Shown in pieces: positions 27,501 through 37,224 of a DNA stretch of 64,000 nt. The stretch comes from Sitta carolinensis. Lineage: Eukaryota > Chordata > Aves > Passeriformes > Sittidae. The stretch lies in the NCBI GenBank assembly GCA_032173965.1, contig CM063294.1, positions 7,610,452-7,674,451 of the forward strand, written 5' to 3'. The position numbers were made by a program, and so were the translations under genes. Numbering within the stretch: the stretch's first letter is position 1; every line of letters starts with the position of its first letter. The notes beneath the pieces were generated by a model. It made no database searches and had not been told where the DNA came from. It saw nothing but the letters and a program-made list of their open reading frames with translations.

Positions 27501-30500
27501 TTTGAGCTGGGCTGGCAGGAAGTGCTGCTTCCACAAGTGCAGACCTTGGTGTAAGCAGTGAGTAAATGCTGCTGGCTGGCATTTGAGCTTGCTGCAAGAA
27601 TAAGAATCCCTTTAAGGTAGTAACACTTAGCATTTCTCTAATATAGAGAAATTTGGATTTTCTGGGATCCAAAGAATTCCTATTCAATGATGTACATACA
27701 ATACTGCAGTCTCTCTTTGAAATTATGTCTACATTTAAAAATAAAGCTCAGTGCAGCCAGTGTTTGAGCTGGGCTGGCAGGAAGTGCTGCTTCCACAAGT
27801 GCAGACCTTGGTGTAAGCAGTGAGTAAATGCTGCTGGCTGGCATTTGGGCTGGCTGCAAGAATCCCTTTAAGGTAGTAACACCTAGCATTTCTCTACCAT
27901 TCCTAATCCCTAAAGCAGCTTCCAGAAGGAGCTATCCCCCAGTTGTGGGATTTCAGGCAGCCCTTGGTGTAGCTCTGATGTGTTACAGCAGAACCTTTGC
28001 CTCTTTTTGCAGGACCTTGAACCACCAGTATGACTACACATTCGACTGGACAATGTTAAAGCAGAAAGCAGCACAGCAGGCAGCCTCTTCCAGTGGGCAG
28101 GGGCAGCAGGCCCAAACCCCCACAGGCAAGCAAACTGACAAATCCAAGAGTAACATGAAAGGTTAGTAGCCAAGAACCAAGTGACGTTACAGGAAAAAGA
28201 CAAATTCCACGAATTTGGACACCGGCGGCAATTCCAAGTGTTAGATCAAGGAGGTGGTTTAAAAACTACATTTGGCTCAAAAATTCAAAAGCAAAACCAA
28301 AAGACGTCCTTGGAGAATTTGACTACTAACTTTATACCAAAATGTCCTTGTTATTCATATCATTTCTTCTGGGGATGTTGGGTCATTTTTTTAACCACTG
28401 CATCTTTTGCTCCCGCATTAACCACTTTCCAAAAAAAGAAAAAAAAAAAAAAAAGAAACTGACTTGGTGTTGGGAATGTGACATTTTTATTTATTTTGAT
28501 TTATATATATACATATATGTGCTTATATATGTATAAATATATAATGCAATCCAAAATCCTAGACCTAACACTTCTTAAGGGATAATTCTCATTGACTGGG
28601 CAAGGATCTAGAGACTTTGGGTTCTGCTCTGTGGCACCTGGTACAATGCTGTGGGTTTGCTTCTGTTCTGTATGCCTCAAACACTGGGAACAGAAAATTG
28701 TGATTGCTCTGGCTTCCTCCAGTGGGTTGACATCGAGACATTTGGTCCAGAGTTCAAGGAAGGGGCCAGTGAGCTCAAAATGCCTTGTCTAAATCAAGCA
28801 GGAACCCCAAACTGCTGTGGATTGCCAACTCACAATTTTCTGAAGTATCTGGGGGCTCTGGGTGGGGCTTCAGGTTTCCTGATGGGTTTTTTTGATGTTT
28901 CTAGGTTATGGTTTCAAAGGGAAATGTTGTGACATGTTCAAATGTAATTGTGTAATAACCAAAAACTGAGTTCTGAAAAGCAACATCAGGGTTTTTTCCA
29001 CATGGTTTAGAAGCTTTTAAAATACTTTTTGTGTGTGTGATGTAAATGTGCTGGTGTGAGTCTGGTAAGTCCCTAGGATGAAACTGCCACATCTGTGCAT
29101 TTTTGAGCCAGTCTTGCTATGAAACCAATTCCTACAGCTGAACTGTGGATAAAATTGAAACGAATGAGATTGTGTGACTGAGAATAGAGAAGTGAGGTTT
29201 AAATTCTGTATTGAGGCATTGCTGCTCTTCAGTACCTCTTGTCTGTTGTTTTTATATGTATAAAATTATATCCTTGGCTAACATGACAATCCTGGAAATC
29301 AAAGAAATGCAGAAGTGTTTACAATAAACTTAAACATTGTTCTTCACATATTGTGGCAGCATTCAAACCTTACCAGGTGTCTTTAGTCAAAACAGCTATC
29401 AGAAAACCACATCTCATGCAGAATAAATGAAGTAGTAAAATACCTGCTGCTTTTCCCAAGATTGAAGTGGTTCTTGAGAAAAAAAAAAAAAAAATTCACA
29501 GATGCCATTAAATGTCAGATTTTTGGCTGGATCTGAGAGAGGCTGGAAACCAGTTCCTTCAGCTGCAGCTCCAGTAGCAGACTGGGTGATTAAGCACCTG
29601 GGCTTGGATTGCTTCCTGAACTAGAGAAGCTCTGACTGAAGTTCAGAACCCTGCCCAGTTTTGGGTGTGGAGAGCTTGGCTGTTTGAGCAGCAGAAGATA
29701 ATTTGAGAAGATAATTTGAGCAGAAATGCACATTCCACACAGCAGCTCATGCTCCAAGGGAAGGCTTTGCAGGAGGTGAGGAGCTGTAAGTGGAACCTGC
29801 CCTGAAAATCAAGTTGTGAGCTGGTGAAACAAGAGTTTGGCTGGAGTGTGCTGAGGTTTAATGTGCTGCTCTCCTGGCTCAGACAGGCTCTGCCCAAGAG
29901 CTGGTGTGAGACAAGGAAAGGTGATTAAAGTGATTATCTGCCTGCACCTTGGGGGGATGCCTCAGTGCCAGAGAGCAGAGCTGAGCTCACTGCCAGGCAC
30001 CAGGGGCAGGGAGGCTGTGCCATGGAGCCTCACTGAGTGACATTCCTCATCACACTGGCCTTTGGTAGAGACTCCTTGCTACAGCCAAGAGGAAATTCCT
30101 GGGGGTTCAGCACAATTCCAGTGGGTTTCTGGGGAGTCACTCTCCTCTTCCCTCCCCATCCCCAAGAAAGGCTTGTGACCTTTGGATCCACTTGGCAAAC
30201 ATCTGAAGACTTCAGAGGCTTCACCTCTTCATCAAAGTAAAGATTTCCAGAGTCCCAAAATCCTACGTGTCTTTTTGTGGGGAATTCTGCCTATTAATGA
30301 AGATTTTTTTGAGCCCAGCTAAGCTGAAGGAGGAGGGGGCTGTATGGCTTGGCTGCCCTGTCACATTGGAGAGGATGAAATACCTGGTTATTTTTTCTGG
30401 AATTCAGTTAAATTCTTTTGTAGTTGCTGCAGCAAAGCCTGTGTGGAAGTGGTTTAAAAGGCCTCCTGGTATCAGATGTTCCCCTCTGGTAACCATAGCC

Positions 30501-33015
30501 ACTGAACAGGAGTGCTGCACACAGCAGTGTACAGGTGCAGTTCTTTGTAAAGTGCTGTTGAAGATGTGCATCTGGGCAAGGTGGGCCAGAAAAAACAGAC
30601 TCAGATTGTCCAGGGTGTTCAGTTACAGATATTCCTGACTTCTTTAACTCCCATCCATGTTAAATCATCACCGAGTCCCAGAGTTTATCCAGGCTAAATA
30701 TTCTGCTTGGTTCCAGAATAACCTGTTCTGTCCATGGCCTTTTTTCCTCTTCAATTTTTTTTTTTTTTCCCCTGCCCCTCTCTGGAACTCTGTGCAGTGT
30801 CTTTTGTAACAGCCACATCAGCTGGTTTGGAACTTGGGAGAGGTGAACTGTTCCAGCAGACAGAGCTCTGCTGACTCGGGGAAGTTGGGCTGCCTCTCTT
30901 TTGCCAGTGCAGCAGTTGTTCAGGTGTGATTTGTAACTCAGCTTCCCTCAGTCATAAAAGTGACTCAAGCAGTCAATCTACAGGATAAAGTCTACCAGTC
31001 CCATTTGGGAGAGGGGTTTTTAATTCCTGGCAGTGGAGATTCTGCCAGGCTGTCAGCAGGTCCATTAATGGTCGCTGGATGCCTGTGCTGGTGGCAGGAT
31101 TGCTCAGAACAGACTGAGGCTTCTTTCCTTGACAATTACAATTCTTGACAACTGAATGCTTCCCACTTGCTGGTCTGGAGAAGTGGAGAATGCTCAAAGT
31201 GTGAGCATTTCACATTGAGGAGGTTTTTAGGGAAGTTCACTACACTTGCTGCCCCCCTGTCAAGCAGCTCTTCAGCCATGGTAATAATAAAGCAATCTGA
31301 GGATGCCTCAGGTAGCACAGAGATTTCCAGAGGTTTGGGCAGCCCCTCAGAGGGACAAGGAGTGATGATTTGGCCCTGTGTGCAGTGAAGCTCTGTGGGA
31401 GAGATGCCACCATGAACTCTCCAGCACGTTCCTGCTCTGTGTGCTCAGAGTATCTCCAGCTGTGTCTGAACACAACTTCCAAGGGATATTCTGAGTTGAA
31501 TCCAGCTGCTCTCTGTAGCTGTAGCTGGCCATTCTGCCCATATTACCCTGGGTTTGAGGAGTTCTAACAGCAGCAGATCATTTGGTGGATGTCCTTTGTC
31601 CTCAGGTCCAGGCTCCCCTTTCTTGTGAAATGTTCAGACTTCTGAAGCAATGAGTTGATCTGTTTCTTTCCACACTCTTCCTTTGTTGACTTTGTTTTGG
31701 CTGCTTTGATGGAGAAAGTGGTTCAAAAGATGAATCAGTGTTCTCTGCTGAGCACGCTAAATGGAAAAACAGGATAATTTTTGGTTGTGTGCATCAAGTA
31801 AGGATTAGGAACTCAGGAGTCATTGGGCTTTCTGTGGGAATTTGCACTCAAGTGGGAATGGCTGTCTTGATTCTGGTGCAGGATTTTTTTTTTTTTTTAA
31901 TCAGACCAGTGCTGGATAAAGAGAATTGCCCTTCAGTGCATTAACACTGGGTTTAAAACAAGTTATTAAACCTCTTTGAAATGACCTGTAGCCAGTTCTG
32001 GAAGAGTTAAAGCCATTTTCTGGGCGCTCTCCAGCTACATTTTGTCAGAACATCAGACGAGTAAGACTTGTTTGCACTTGCCTCTCTTTGGATGACAGCA
32101 CAAGCTATAGCTGAGGTCAGCTCTGTCTGTATTTCACTGAGAAGAGATTTCTGTTGCAAAAGCTCAGAGCTGTTGCTGTGATGAGCTCCCCCAGGGCCAG
32201 AACCATCCTGGCTGGAGGGCAGCCAGAACGGAAACTGGCTTGGCAAAGCCACCTTTGGTTGAGCAAAGCACAGCCCTGCCACCTGAGTCACCAGTAAGGA
32301 GCACTCAGGGAGGACTGGCTTAGCTTGCAGTGACTGGTTCTTGGAGCTGTGTGTGAATTCCTGCCCTCTGCCTGTCCCCCAGCCTCACTGGGAACAGCGA
32401 CCATGGAAAGGACTGCTGCGTGTGCGCCAGCTCCCCGTCCCCTGAGTCAGTGCTTGTCCTTGCAAAGCCTGAGCTGGGCTCTGCCCCAGGCTCTGCCCAG
32501 GCTGTGGCTGCCCAGAGTGCTGCTGTGGTGGCACCAGTCAGTGGTGGCAGCACTCCCTGGGAGGTGGCTTGTCCCCTGCCCCTCCGTGTGCCACCGCCGT
32601 CCCGCGGCTCTGGAGAGCACCCTGCAGTCAGCTGACAGCCTGACATTCAGGGATATAAACATGAGCCACTGCAGACAAGTAGAAAACAATCCTCTGAAAT
32701 TACATCCTGTTTCCTAGTGGCAATAACACAGCTTGTTTTCAAGCTGCTGGGCTGAATTCCTGCTGGAGGAATGTGGCATCCAGCTGGTGCCCTGAGCCCG
32801 GTGCAGCAGTAGGTGTGAGTGAGAGGTGTGTGAGCTCCAGGGCTGTGCTTACCTTTGGGACATGGACACCAGGAACTCTGCAGTTCCCAGATGGAGCAGC
32901 ATTTTCCCCTTTGAATGACCATAACTGCTGTTCAGTTCCCCTCCCGTGAAGGCTGTTGCTCCTTTCCATCCCCTATCAGTAAGTTTCCCCTTGTGTTTAT
33001 CTTGCAGGTTTCTGA
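2109..33015 (+). CDS. CSNK1A1: Casein kinase 1 alpha, complete coding region (10 constitutive exons plus optional segments)
   Basis: Ser/Thr kinase of the CK1 family. It primes beta-catenin at Ser45 in the destruction complex and also acts on PER, p53/MDM2 and NFAT. Joining 2109-2231, 3005-3111, 13454-13580, 15873-15971, 21249-21388, 24389-24467, 25459-25533, 26806-26912, 28013-28161 and 33008-33015 keeps one frame and gives 337 residues, the usual length. All junctions are GT-AG. Landmarks: glycine loop I23-GSGSFG-D30, catalytic K46, HRD at 134-136, DFG at 157-159, and the CK1-specific SIN motif replacing APE. The Gly40 hairpin (INITNGE, 35-41), used by cereblon/lenalidomide in humans, is intact. 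From memory the only difference from human is Ser for Thr at about 330. The ATG has a good context (GCCATGG). Optional L and S segments give 325-, 337-, 353- and 365-residue forms. Confidence 0.98.
2232..3004 (+). other. Intron 1 of CSNK1A1 (773 bp)
   Basis: GC-rich at its 5' end (end of the CpG island), then AT-rich, with a short GT repeat near 2,919-2,932. Ends in ccctgcag. No other feature seen. Confidence 0.9.
3005..3111 (+). CDS. CSNK1A1: CSNK1A1 exon 2, residues 42-77
   Basis: Encodes [17 protein letters not shown] onwards, including the catalytic lysine K46. Ends with two bases of an Arg codon at donor CG|gtagga. Confidence 0.97.
3112..13453 (+). other. Intron 2 of CSNK1A1 (10.3 kb)
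   Basis: Longest intron and AT-rich. It contains a (CT)n/poly(T) tract at 3,453-3,529, several poly(T) runs, and an A/T-only-looking stretch at about 7,205-7,345. I see no exon, RNA gene or intact mobile element inside. The first 800 bp retain more GC and could include promoter-proximal regulatory sequence. Confidence 0.85.
3453..3529 (+). repeat. (CT)n microsatellite followed by poly(T)
   Basis: About 28 uninterrupted CT dinucleotides run directly into 22 thymines. The opposite strand is a pure purine tract, so the segment can form H-DNA (triplex). Length is likely polymorphic. Confidence 0.95.
13454..13580 (+). CDS. CSNK1A1: CSNK1A1 exon 3, residues 77-119
   Basis: Encodes [18 protein letters not shown] through VLMLADQ, including the hinge region (MDLLG). 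Acceptor ttcttgcag; donor CAG|gtatgt. Confidence 0.98.
13581..15872 (+). other. Intron 3 of CSNK1A1 (2.3 kb)
   Basis: AT-rich with a short GAAA repeat near 14,614. Ends in a T-rich acceptor (ttttttttacag). Nothing else seen. Confidence 0.85.
15873..15971 (+). CDS. CSNK1A1: CSNK1A1 exon 4, residues 120-152
   Basis: Encodes [13 protein letters not shown] then the catalytic loop HRDIKPDNF (proton acceptor D136) and GIGRHCNK. Phase-0 ends on both sides. Donor AAG|gttagt precedes the optional L exon. Confidence 0.98.
16565..16612 (+). repeat. G-run cluster with quadruplex potential
   Basis: A run of 11 guanines is followed within 40 bp by runs of 4, 3, 6 and 3 guanines on the coding strand. It could therefore form a G-quadruplex in the pre-mRNA about 600 nt downstream of exon 4. 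Confidence 0.6.
18412..18495 (+). CDS. CSNK1A1: CSNK1A1 optional 'L' exon (28 residues, nuclear-localisation insert)
   Basis: An 84-nt in-frame segment sits between acceptor tttgttcag and a weak donor CAG|gtctga. It begins [15 protein letters not shown] and ends FSGLNQ. Both ends are phase 0, so it drops in cleanly between residues 152 and 153, just before the DFG segment, and leaves the frame intact. It matches the L insert described for the long CK1-alpha isoforms of chicken and mammals, which carries the basic PVGKRKR nuclear-localisation sequence and shifts the kinase to the nucleus. The weak donor fits regulated inclusion. Recognition is by sequence and by recollection of the published insert. 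Confidence 0.95.
18542..18640 (+). repeat. T-rich tract downstream of the L exon
   Basis: About 100 bases of almost pure thymine with a few G and C, beginning about 47 nt after the L-exon donor. Intronic U-rich sequence after a weak donor is the usual target of TIA1/TIAL1, or of PTB/HuR. Confidence 0.85.
21249..21388 (+). CDS. CSNK1A1: CSNK1A1 exon 5, residues 153-199
   Basis: Encodes [15 protein letters not shown] through [14 protein letters not shown]. It contains the DFG motif (157-159) and the CK1 signature SIN. Acceptor ttcttgaag, donor AG|gtgagt splitting a Ser codon. Confidence 0.98.
21389..24388 (+). other. Intron 5 of CSNK1A1 (3.0 kb)
   Basis: AT-rich apart from a moderately GC patch near 23,000-23,500. 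No additional gene or intact repeat seen. Ends tcctgcag. Confidence 0.85.
24389..24467 (+). CDS. CSNK1A1: CSNK1A1 exon 6, residues 199-225
   Basis: Encodes (S)[16 protein letters not shown] through LPWQGLK, part of the C-lobe. Donor AAG|gtaggt. Confidence 0.98.
24468..25458 (+). other. Intron 6 of CSNK1A1 (991 bp)
   Basis: Unremarkable except for a 24-nt poly(T) at 25,371-25,394, about 65 nt upstream of the ttccacag acceptor. Confidence 0.85.
25459..25533 (+). CDS. CSNK1A1: CSNK1A1 exon 7, residues 226-250
   Basis: 25 codons, [18 protein letters not shown] through VEVLCK, including the lysine-rich surface segment. Acceptor ttccacag, donor AAG|gtaaga. Confidence 0.98.
25534..26805 (+). other. 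Intron 7 of CSNK1A1 (1.3 kb)
   Basis: Contains one CR1 fragment (see 26,155-26,275). The remainder is AT-rich without features I can support. Confidence 0.85.
26155..26275 (+). mobile_element. CR1-type LINE fragment in intron 7
   Basis: GGTTTGGGTTGGAAGGGACC followed by an AAATCATC block, a GCAGGGACACC block, a CCAGGTTGCTC block and GGCCTTGAAC is the classic CR1 3' consensus in forward orientation. Short and internally deleted. Confidence 0.9.
26806..26912 (+). CDS. CSNK1A1: CSNK1A1 exon 8, residues 251-286
   Basis: Encodes [16 protein letters not shown] through RILF and two bases of an Arg codon at donor AG|gtcagt. Last part of the kinase C-lobe. Confidence 0.98.
26913..28012 (+). other. 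Intron 8 of CSNK1A1 (1.1 kb)
   Basis: About half of it is a tandem duplication (27,393-27,898). Ends ctttttgcag. Confidence 0.85.
27393..27898 (+). repeat. Two-copy tandem duplication in intron 8 (period about 266 bp)
   Basis: Copy 1 (about 27,393-27,642) and copy 2 (about 27,659-27,898) match closely across the whole unit. Copy 2 lacks the 8-bp GAAGCTCA and a 6-bp ATAAGA-like step and carries a few extra bases near 27,695. The small divergence indicates a fairly recent duplication. It ends about 115 bp before exon 9 and contributes no coding sequence. Confidence 0.92.
28013..28161 (+). CDS. CSNK1A1: CSNK1A1 exon 9 (long form with S segment), residues 286-336
   Basis: Encodes [12 protein letters not shown] and the Gln/Ala-rich tail up to the C-terminal KSNMKG. 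The long form uses donor AAAG|gttagt. An internal GC donor after base 28,125 removes the last 36 nt. Confidence 0.97.
28126..28161 (+). CDS. CSNK1A1: Optional 'S' segment of CSNK1A1 (12 residues), set by a GC-AG alternative donor
   Basis: At 28,121-28,131 the sequence reads CACAG|GCAAGC, a GC-type 5' splice site with good U1 pairing outside position +2. Using it joins ACA-G to GT-TTC-TGA, ending the protein ...TPTGF. Using the downstream GT donor adds 12 residues ([12 protein letters not shown]) before the final Phe. This matches the published S insert of vertebrate CK1-alpha. Confidence 0.9.
28162..29345 (+). other. CSNK1A1: Alternative read-through terminal exon / 3' UTR of CSNK1A1
   Basis: If exon 9 is not spliced at 28,162, the frame reads Gly then TAG (28,164-28,166), giving a 336-residue protein ending SNMKG. 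The next about 1.2 kb is AT-rich, contains a TATATA microsatellite near 28,500-28,545, and ends with AATAAA at 29,323-29,328 followed by T/G-rich sequence. I recall very similar sequence after this donor in mammalian CSNK1A1 cDNAs, so use as a composite terminal exon is likely but unproven here. Confidence 0.6.
29323..29328 (+). terminator. Proximal poly(A) signal AATAAA
   Basis: Canonical hexamer followed by an ATTGTTCTTCACATATTGTGG region as a weak GT-rich element. It would end the read-through isoform. Confidence 0.5.
33008..33015 (+). CDS. CSNK1A1: CSNK1A1 exon 10, coding part (final Gly/Phe and stop)
   Basis: After atcttgcag the exon reads GT TTC TGA, completing Gly336 and adding Phe337 and the stop. 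This 8-nt coding tail is used by both the S-plus and S-minus forms. Confidence 0.95.
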
Positions 33016-34075
33016 GCATGACGAGGATGGGACAAAGCAGAGCAGATCGGAGCAGGACTTGTCACTCCCCAAATCCTAGAAATTTTAGTTCATACACTTG
33101 CCAGTGGCTGTGGGCAACCATTTCCTTGGTGTAAAGAACTTAATATCAGTATAAACTGGCTCTGGGCAGTGTCAGTGATGCTGCACTTTGAGTTGTAGCA
33201 GCTGTAATTGTGAATATTACTGAGATAGTGAAACATGGTGTCCAGTTTTCTATTGCATTTTTTTCAAGTGGAAAAGTTAACTAATGGTTGACACACAAGT
33301 GGAGAAAATTGTGCATATGCCAATTTTTGTTACCTTTTTACTTTGAACTACACTGCTTATGAGATCTCATTGTTTTGGAAGAATGGCATGAACAGTCTTC
33401 GGCAACAGTTGTGATAATTGTAAATGCTCACAATTGTGCACTCTTTTCTGGTTATTCCTCCTGGGTTTTGAAAGTTGTACACTTAAAACATTCTTAAAGT
33501 TGTTGGCTTCTATGTGCAACATACCAAGCCAGCTGACATGGTAGTAACCAAAGATTCCAGTTTTTAAGCATATGAAAGACTCTGCCTGCTTACCTGTGCT
33601 AGAAATAACAGCATCTAAAGTGAAGACTTAAGAGAAACTTAGCGACTACTAGATAATCTTTAGGACTCTGCATTAACTCTATAATGTTCTTGGTATAAAA
33701 GGAAAAACAGCATATTTGTCACGAAATTTAGTTAACATCTTACAACTGAACCTGTATGTAAGTTGCTTAGATAAATGTAATCACTGTAAACATCTATATG
33801 ATCTGGGATTTTGTTTTTATTTTGAAGCGGGAGCTTTTTTGTTTACAAGTTCATTAAAAACTAAAAACTGTTTCTGTAAGGAAATGAGAATTTTTTTTTT
33901 TAATTTGCCTTGTTAATTCAGTTTAAGAAATTTACATTACCCTGTTTTTAAAGCAAGTTTTAAGGCCATTTGTTAAGCAAAAGAAGTCATATTTCTTTCT
34001 AAATCATTTTAGATTTAGTGTTGTAACTCTTCCTCATTTTGTTTTTAAATAAATTTTGTATTTTTTCCTTGAGGG
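33016..34075 (+). other. CSNK1A1: 3' UTR of CSNK1A1
   Basis: AT-rich, about 1.06 kb from the TGA to the first AATAAA at 34,048. Many blocks look strongly conserved against the mammalian 3' UTR as I remember it, for example GTGAAACATGGTGTCC near 33,228 and AAACATCTATATGATCTGGG near 33,788. Such conservation suggests RNA-protein or microRNA binding. Confidence 0.85.
34048..34053 (+). terminator. Main poly(A) signal of CSNK1A1
   Basis: AATAAA followed at once by TTTTGTATTTTTTCCTTGAG. Cleavage expected near 34,070. Confidence 0.8.
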
Positions 34076-34516
34076 GGAAGGGGCAGTCTTGCATTTTTAT
34101 AACCTCTTGTTGAGACCAGCCCTCTATAATAAGATTGGAATTTTTTTAAATGAAATGGCATCTTTTGCAGCCCTGGGATCGGCAGCCTCCAAGCATCTGC
34201 CACGTCCTGCCTTGGCTGGACTGATTGTGATTGCTGCTTTGGAGAAAAACAAAATTGGAATGGTTTGAAAAAAAAAAAAAAATAATCATTTTGGATGGTT
34301 TGAAACCAAGGCATTTTCTTTCAAGTTCTTGTGAAGTGGATATGACCAGATTTCCTCTTGTTCTTGGGGGCAGCCTCGCACCATGCAGAGTTCACATTGG
34401 TTACTGCCCCAGGCTGTCTTCCTTCTCACTCCTATTCTAGCCCAGCTGAAAGAAAGAAATACTTTTATTGCTGGTAATTCTTTAACAGTGTAATTTATTC
34501 CTTTATAGCATGTCAG

Positions 34517-34522
34517 AATAAA
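34517..34522 (+). terminator. Distal poly(A) signal
   Basis: AATAAA followed about 40-65 bp later by a GT-rich stretch (TTGTGTAAATGTTGTCTGTTTG). It would extend the 3' UTR by about 470 nt. Confidence 0.6.
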
Positions 34523-34559
34523 TTAAAAAAAATGTCTGAAAATGCTGCCAGATGCCTAT

Positions 34560-36810
34560 TGTGTAAATGTTGTCTGTTTGCTTTTTAGACAGTCTTCGTG
34601 CATGGAGCAGAGTTCCTGCTCACAGTTCATCTTTTTTTTACTGTTGGAAAAGATTTTTCTTTCCTTTTGAAAACCATTTCTTCAGGATCACAAGGCACTG
34701 TGCACTCCTGGAATGGTGATGATGTGGATCCCCTGTACTCTGCCCAACAAGGAGCTGTGCTGAGATGTTAAACTTTGGGTGGAGAACGCCGTGTGCTAAT
34801 AATAATAAATAACAAACACTGGGCTAGATAATCTGGGAGGGCAGGGAGGCTGCTGGACCTCCGAGATAGGGGAGCTGCCAGGGGAAGAAGAAATGGAGCT
34901 CCTTCTCCTGGCCAGGATGATTTTCCAAACTCCCCATCCAAATAAGGATGGTTTTCAGCAGTGCCTCCTCTGAAAAGCAGTGTGTTTGTAAGAACTGGTA
35001 TCTAGAGCACTGGGAGATGTCCTTATCCCTGATTTCTGCTGTCTAGGCAACGTGTCTGACAACACACGTTGGCAGGAGGGGGAGCAGCATCAATGAAATG
35101 CCTTCTTGGCAGCTGTTCTTGAGAGGCTGCTCAGAATTGTTGTGGCATCGCTTTTCATGCTCTGACACGAGATACTTGCTGAAAAGTTGGAGAAAATAAT
35201 TTGGTTGCAAGAGAATAAATTATTTTCTCTGCCCGTTAAATTCGCTCGTGACTTTGGGGGGGGGGTTTTGAGAAACACGACTGCTCTTGATGAGCTCTGT
35301 AAGGGAGAGTAAATAAAATTAGGGTGTCAATGCTTTGGTTTGTAGTCTGGGGAGCTGCAAGTGCTGTGGAGGAGCCCGGGAGCTCGGTCAGATGTGTGGG
35401 AACAGAATTTATTTCTGCACAGGAGCGTGGGCCAAGCGTTGTGCACCAACAGATGTGCTGGGCAGGGCAGGAGGTGCCCACCTTGCTCAAACAGACCCCA
35501 GACACCTTTGCTGGGTGCTCTCCTTGGTTGGTACCAAAGCCTTCAGCCTGGAGGAGGAAATCCCCGTGGATCCTGACTTCTGCTCACACCTCTGCAATGG
35601 CTTTGTGTTGGGAGAGCTTCACCGGCCGAGTCCAAACTTGTGCAGCAGTGCCCTTGAGAAGGAATCCTCGGTTGGACAAGAGGCTGTAAAGCTCGAGATC
35701 TGCAGCCTCGTGCTCCCTGGAAAGTGCCAGAATTCGGGTAATGACATTAGGCTGTGACAACAGCTCCTTAGTCAGCTCACTAAGCTGCGTCCAGGCTTTC
35801 AAAGCAATTTATTATCCTGCTTAGAACGACTCGGAGAGGCTTCCTAAGGCCACCTTGTAAAGGATTGCTTAATTGGGAGCACGGAGTGCTCATGTGCAGA
35901 GTGCTGCTTCATTATTTTTAACCTATTTAAGCCACTCCTTGTTAGAAGCACTTGAAAGCCTTTTTCTCTTCTCCCGCAAAGGCTCTGAAAAGAGAGCTCT
36001 GGCTCCCAGTCACTGCCAGCGTCACTCCTTGGCTGCTCCTCTCTGTGGTGTTGGTAACAAGTGACAAAAACAACCCCTGGCTGTGTTAAAAACACTCGAT
36101 GTGTCTGGTAGGTCTGGAGCCTGTCCAGCATGTGCCACACTTTTTTTTTTTTTTTTATTATTTTATTTTTTGCTGATTTCTATGCAGTTGTGTCTCTCTG
36201 GGGTTTGTTTTTCAAGCTCAAGCATTGCCTGCCTGTCGCAGTGTTGTGCCTGTTCTCTCTTGGCTTTTTTAGGTGTTTTTTATTGGGAACCTGTCCCTGC
36301 TTTGTGCTGGGGTTTTGCTCCAGTCCAGCCCCACTGCTCTACCAGGAGCTGGGGCTGGCTGCCTCCCTGCACTCCCTCCCACGTGGAATTTTTCTGCCAT
36401 CCCAAGTTGGCTTTTCGCACGAGGCTTTAATTTCTCTTGACAGCGTTCTCCAATTTAGAAGATTTGTTGCTTAGCCAGCTCCATCAGCCCCATCTGCTCT
36501 TGCCTTAATTGCGGTGAAATCATCGTGATTTCATATCAGCTTGATGTCATAACACACGTCGGTGAGCAGGGCAGGCTGCAGACAGCCAGGAGGAGTGGGC
36601 TGGCAGGAAGAGCTGCCTGCCCCGAGCCCTGACGCCTCTGGAAGGATGACACAGAGGATGTGCCCCCTCCTAATAGGGCCTGAGTGGAAGGACTACGTCC
36701 CTGACTGCTCTAATGTGGAAATGGCTCTTTAATGGGATCCTTGCTAGCCAGCAGCAACAGGGGGAGGGTGAGACCAGGGCTGGCTCTGAGGAATTGAGAT
36801 CGGCTCGGCT
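34560..36810. other. Intergenic region downstream of CSNK1A1
   Basis: No gene seen. It contains AT-rich, motif-dense patches (about 35,140-35,240, 35,745-35,945 and 36,490-36,560) that look more constrained than their surroundings. One is a perfect 7-bp-arm palindrome GAAATCA-TCG-TGATTTC near 36,517. Confidence 0.5.
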
Positions 36811-37017
36811 GGGACATTAACGAACCCTTCCAAACACACCCGGGTTCTCCGTCCCTCCTTTAGGGACATTAACGAACCCTTCCAAACACACCCGGGTCTC
36901 CGTCCCTCCTTTAGGGACATTAACGAACCCTTCCAAACACACCCGGGTCTCTGTCCCTCCTTTAAGGACATTAACGAACCCTTCCAAACATATGCAAGAT
37001 CTCTGTCCCTCTCTTTA
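36811..37017. repeat. Minisatellite, 4 copies of about 51-52 bp
   Basis: Units start at 36,811, 36,863, 36,914 and 36,965 (periods 52, 51, 51), each opening GGACATTAACGAACCCTTCC. The first three are almost identical; the last is diverged. It lies about 200 bp from the right arm of the inverted repeat. Confidence 0.95.
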
Positions 37018-37224
37018 AACGCACCACAGTGAGCTCAGCTGCTTTGCAAAGCTCGGTACTAAAGGTGTAAAATCCCATACTTTGAGGTGCTAATGTGACT
37101 TTTTACATTACTCGAAATGTTTTTCCTTGTGGCCGTGGGTAGTGCTGGAAATCGGGAGGAGCAGGGGAATATTCTCACAGGGGAATATTCTCACAACAGA
37201 CTCGAGTTGATTGGGTTTTCAGGT

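Larger units (their letters stand above)
28162..33007 (+). other. Intron 9 of CSNK1A1 (4.8 kb)
   Basis: The first about 1.2 kb doubles as an alternative terminal exon. The rest is AT-rich with a GC-richer patch near 32,350-32,900. Ends atcttgcag. No independent gene seen. Confidence 0.85.
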
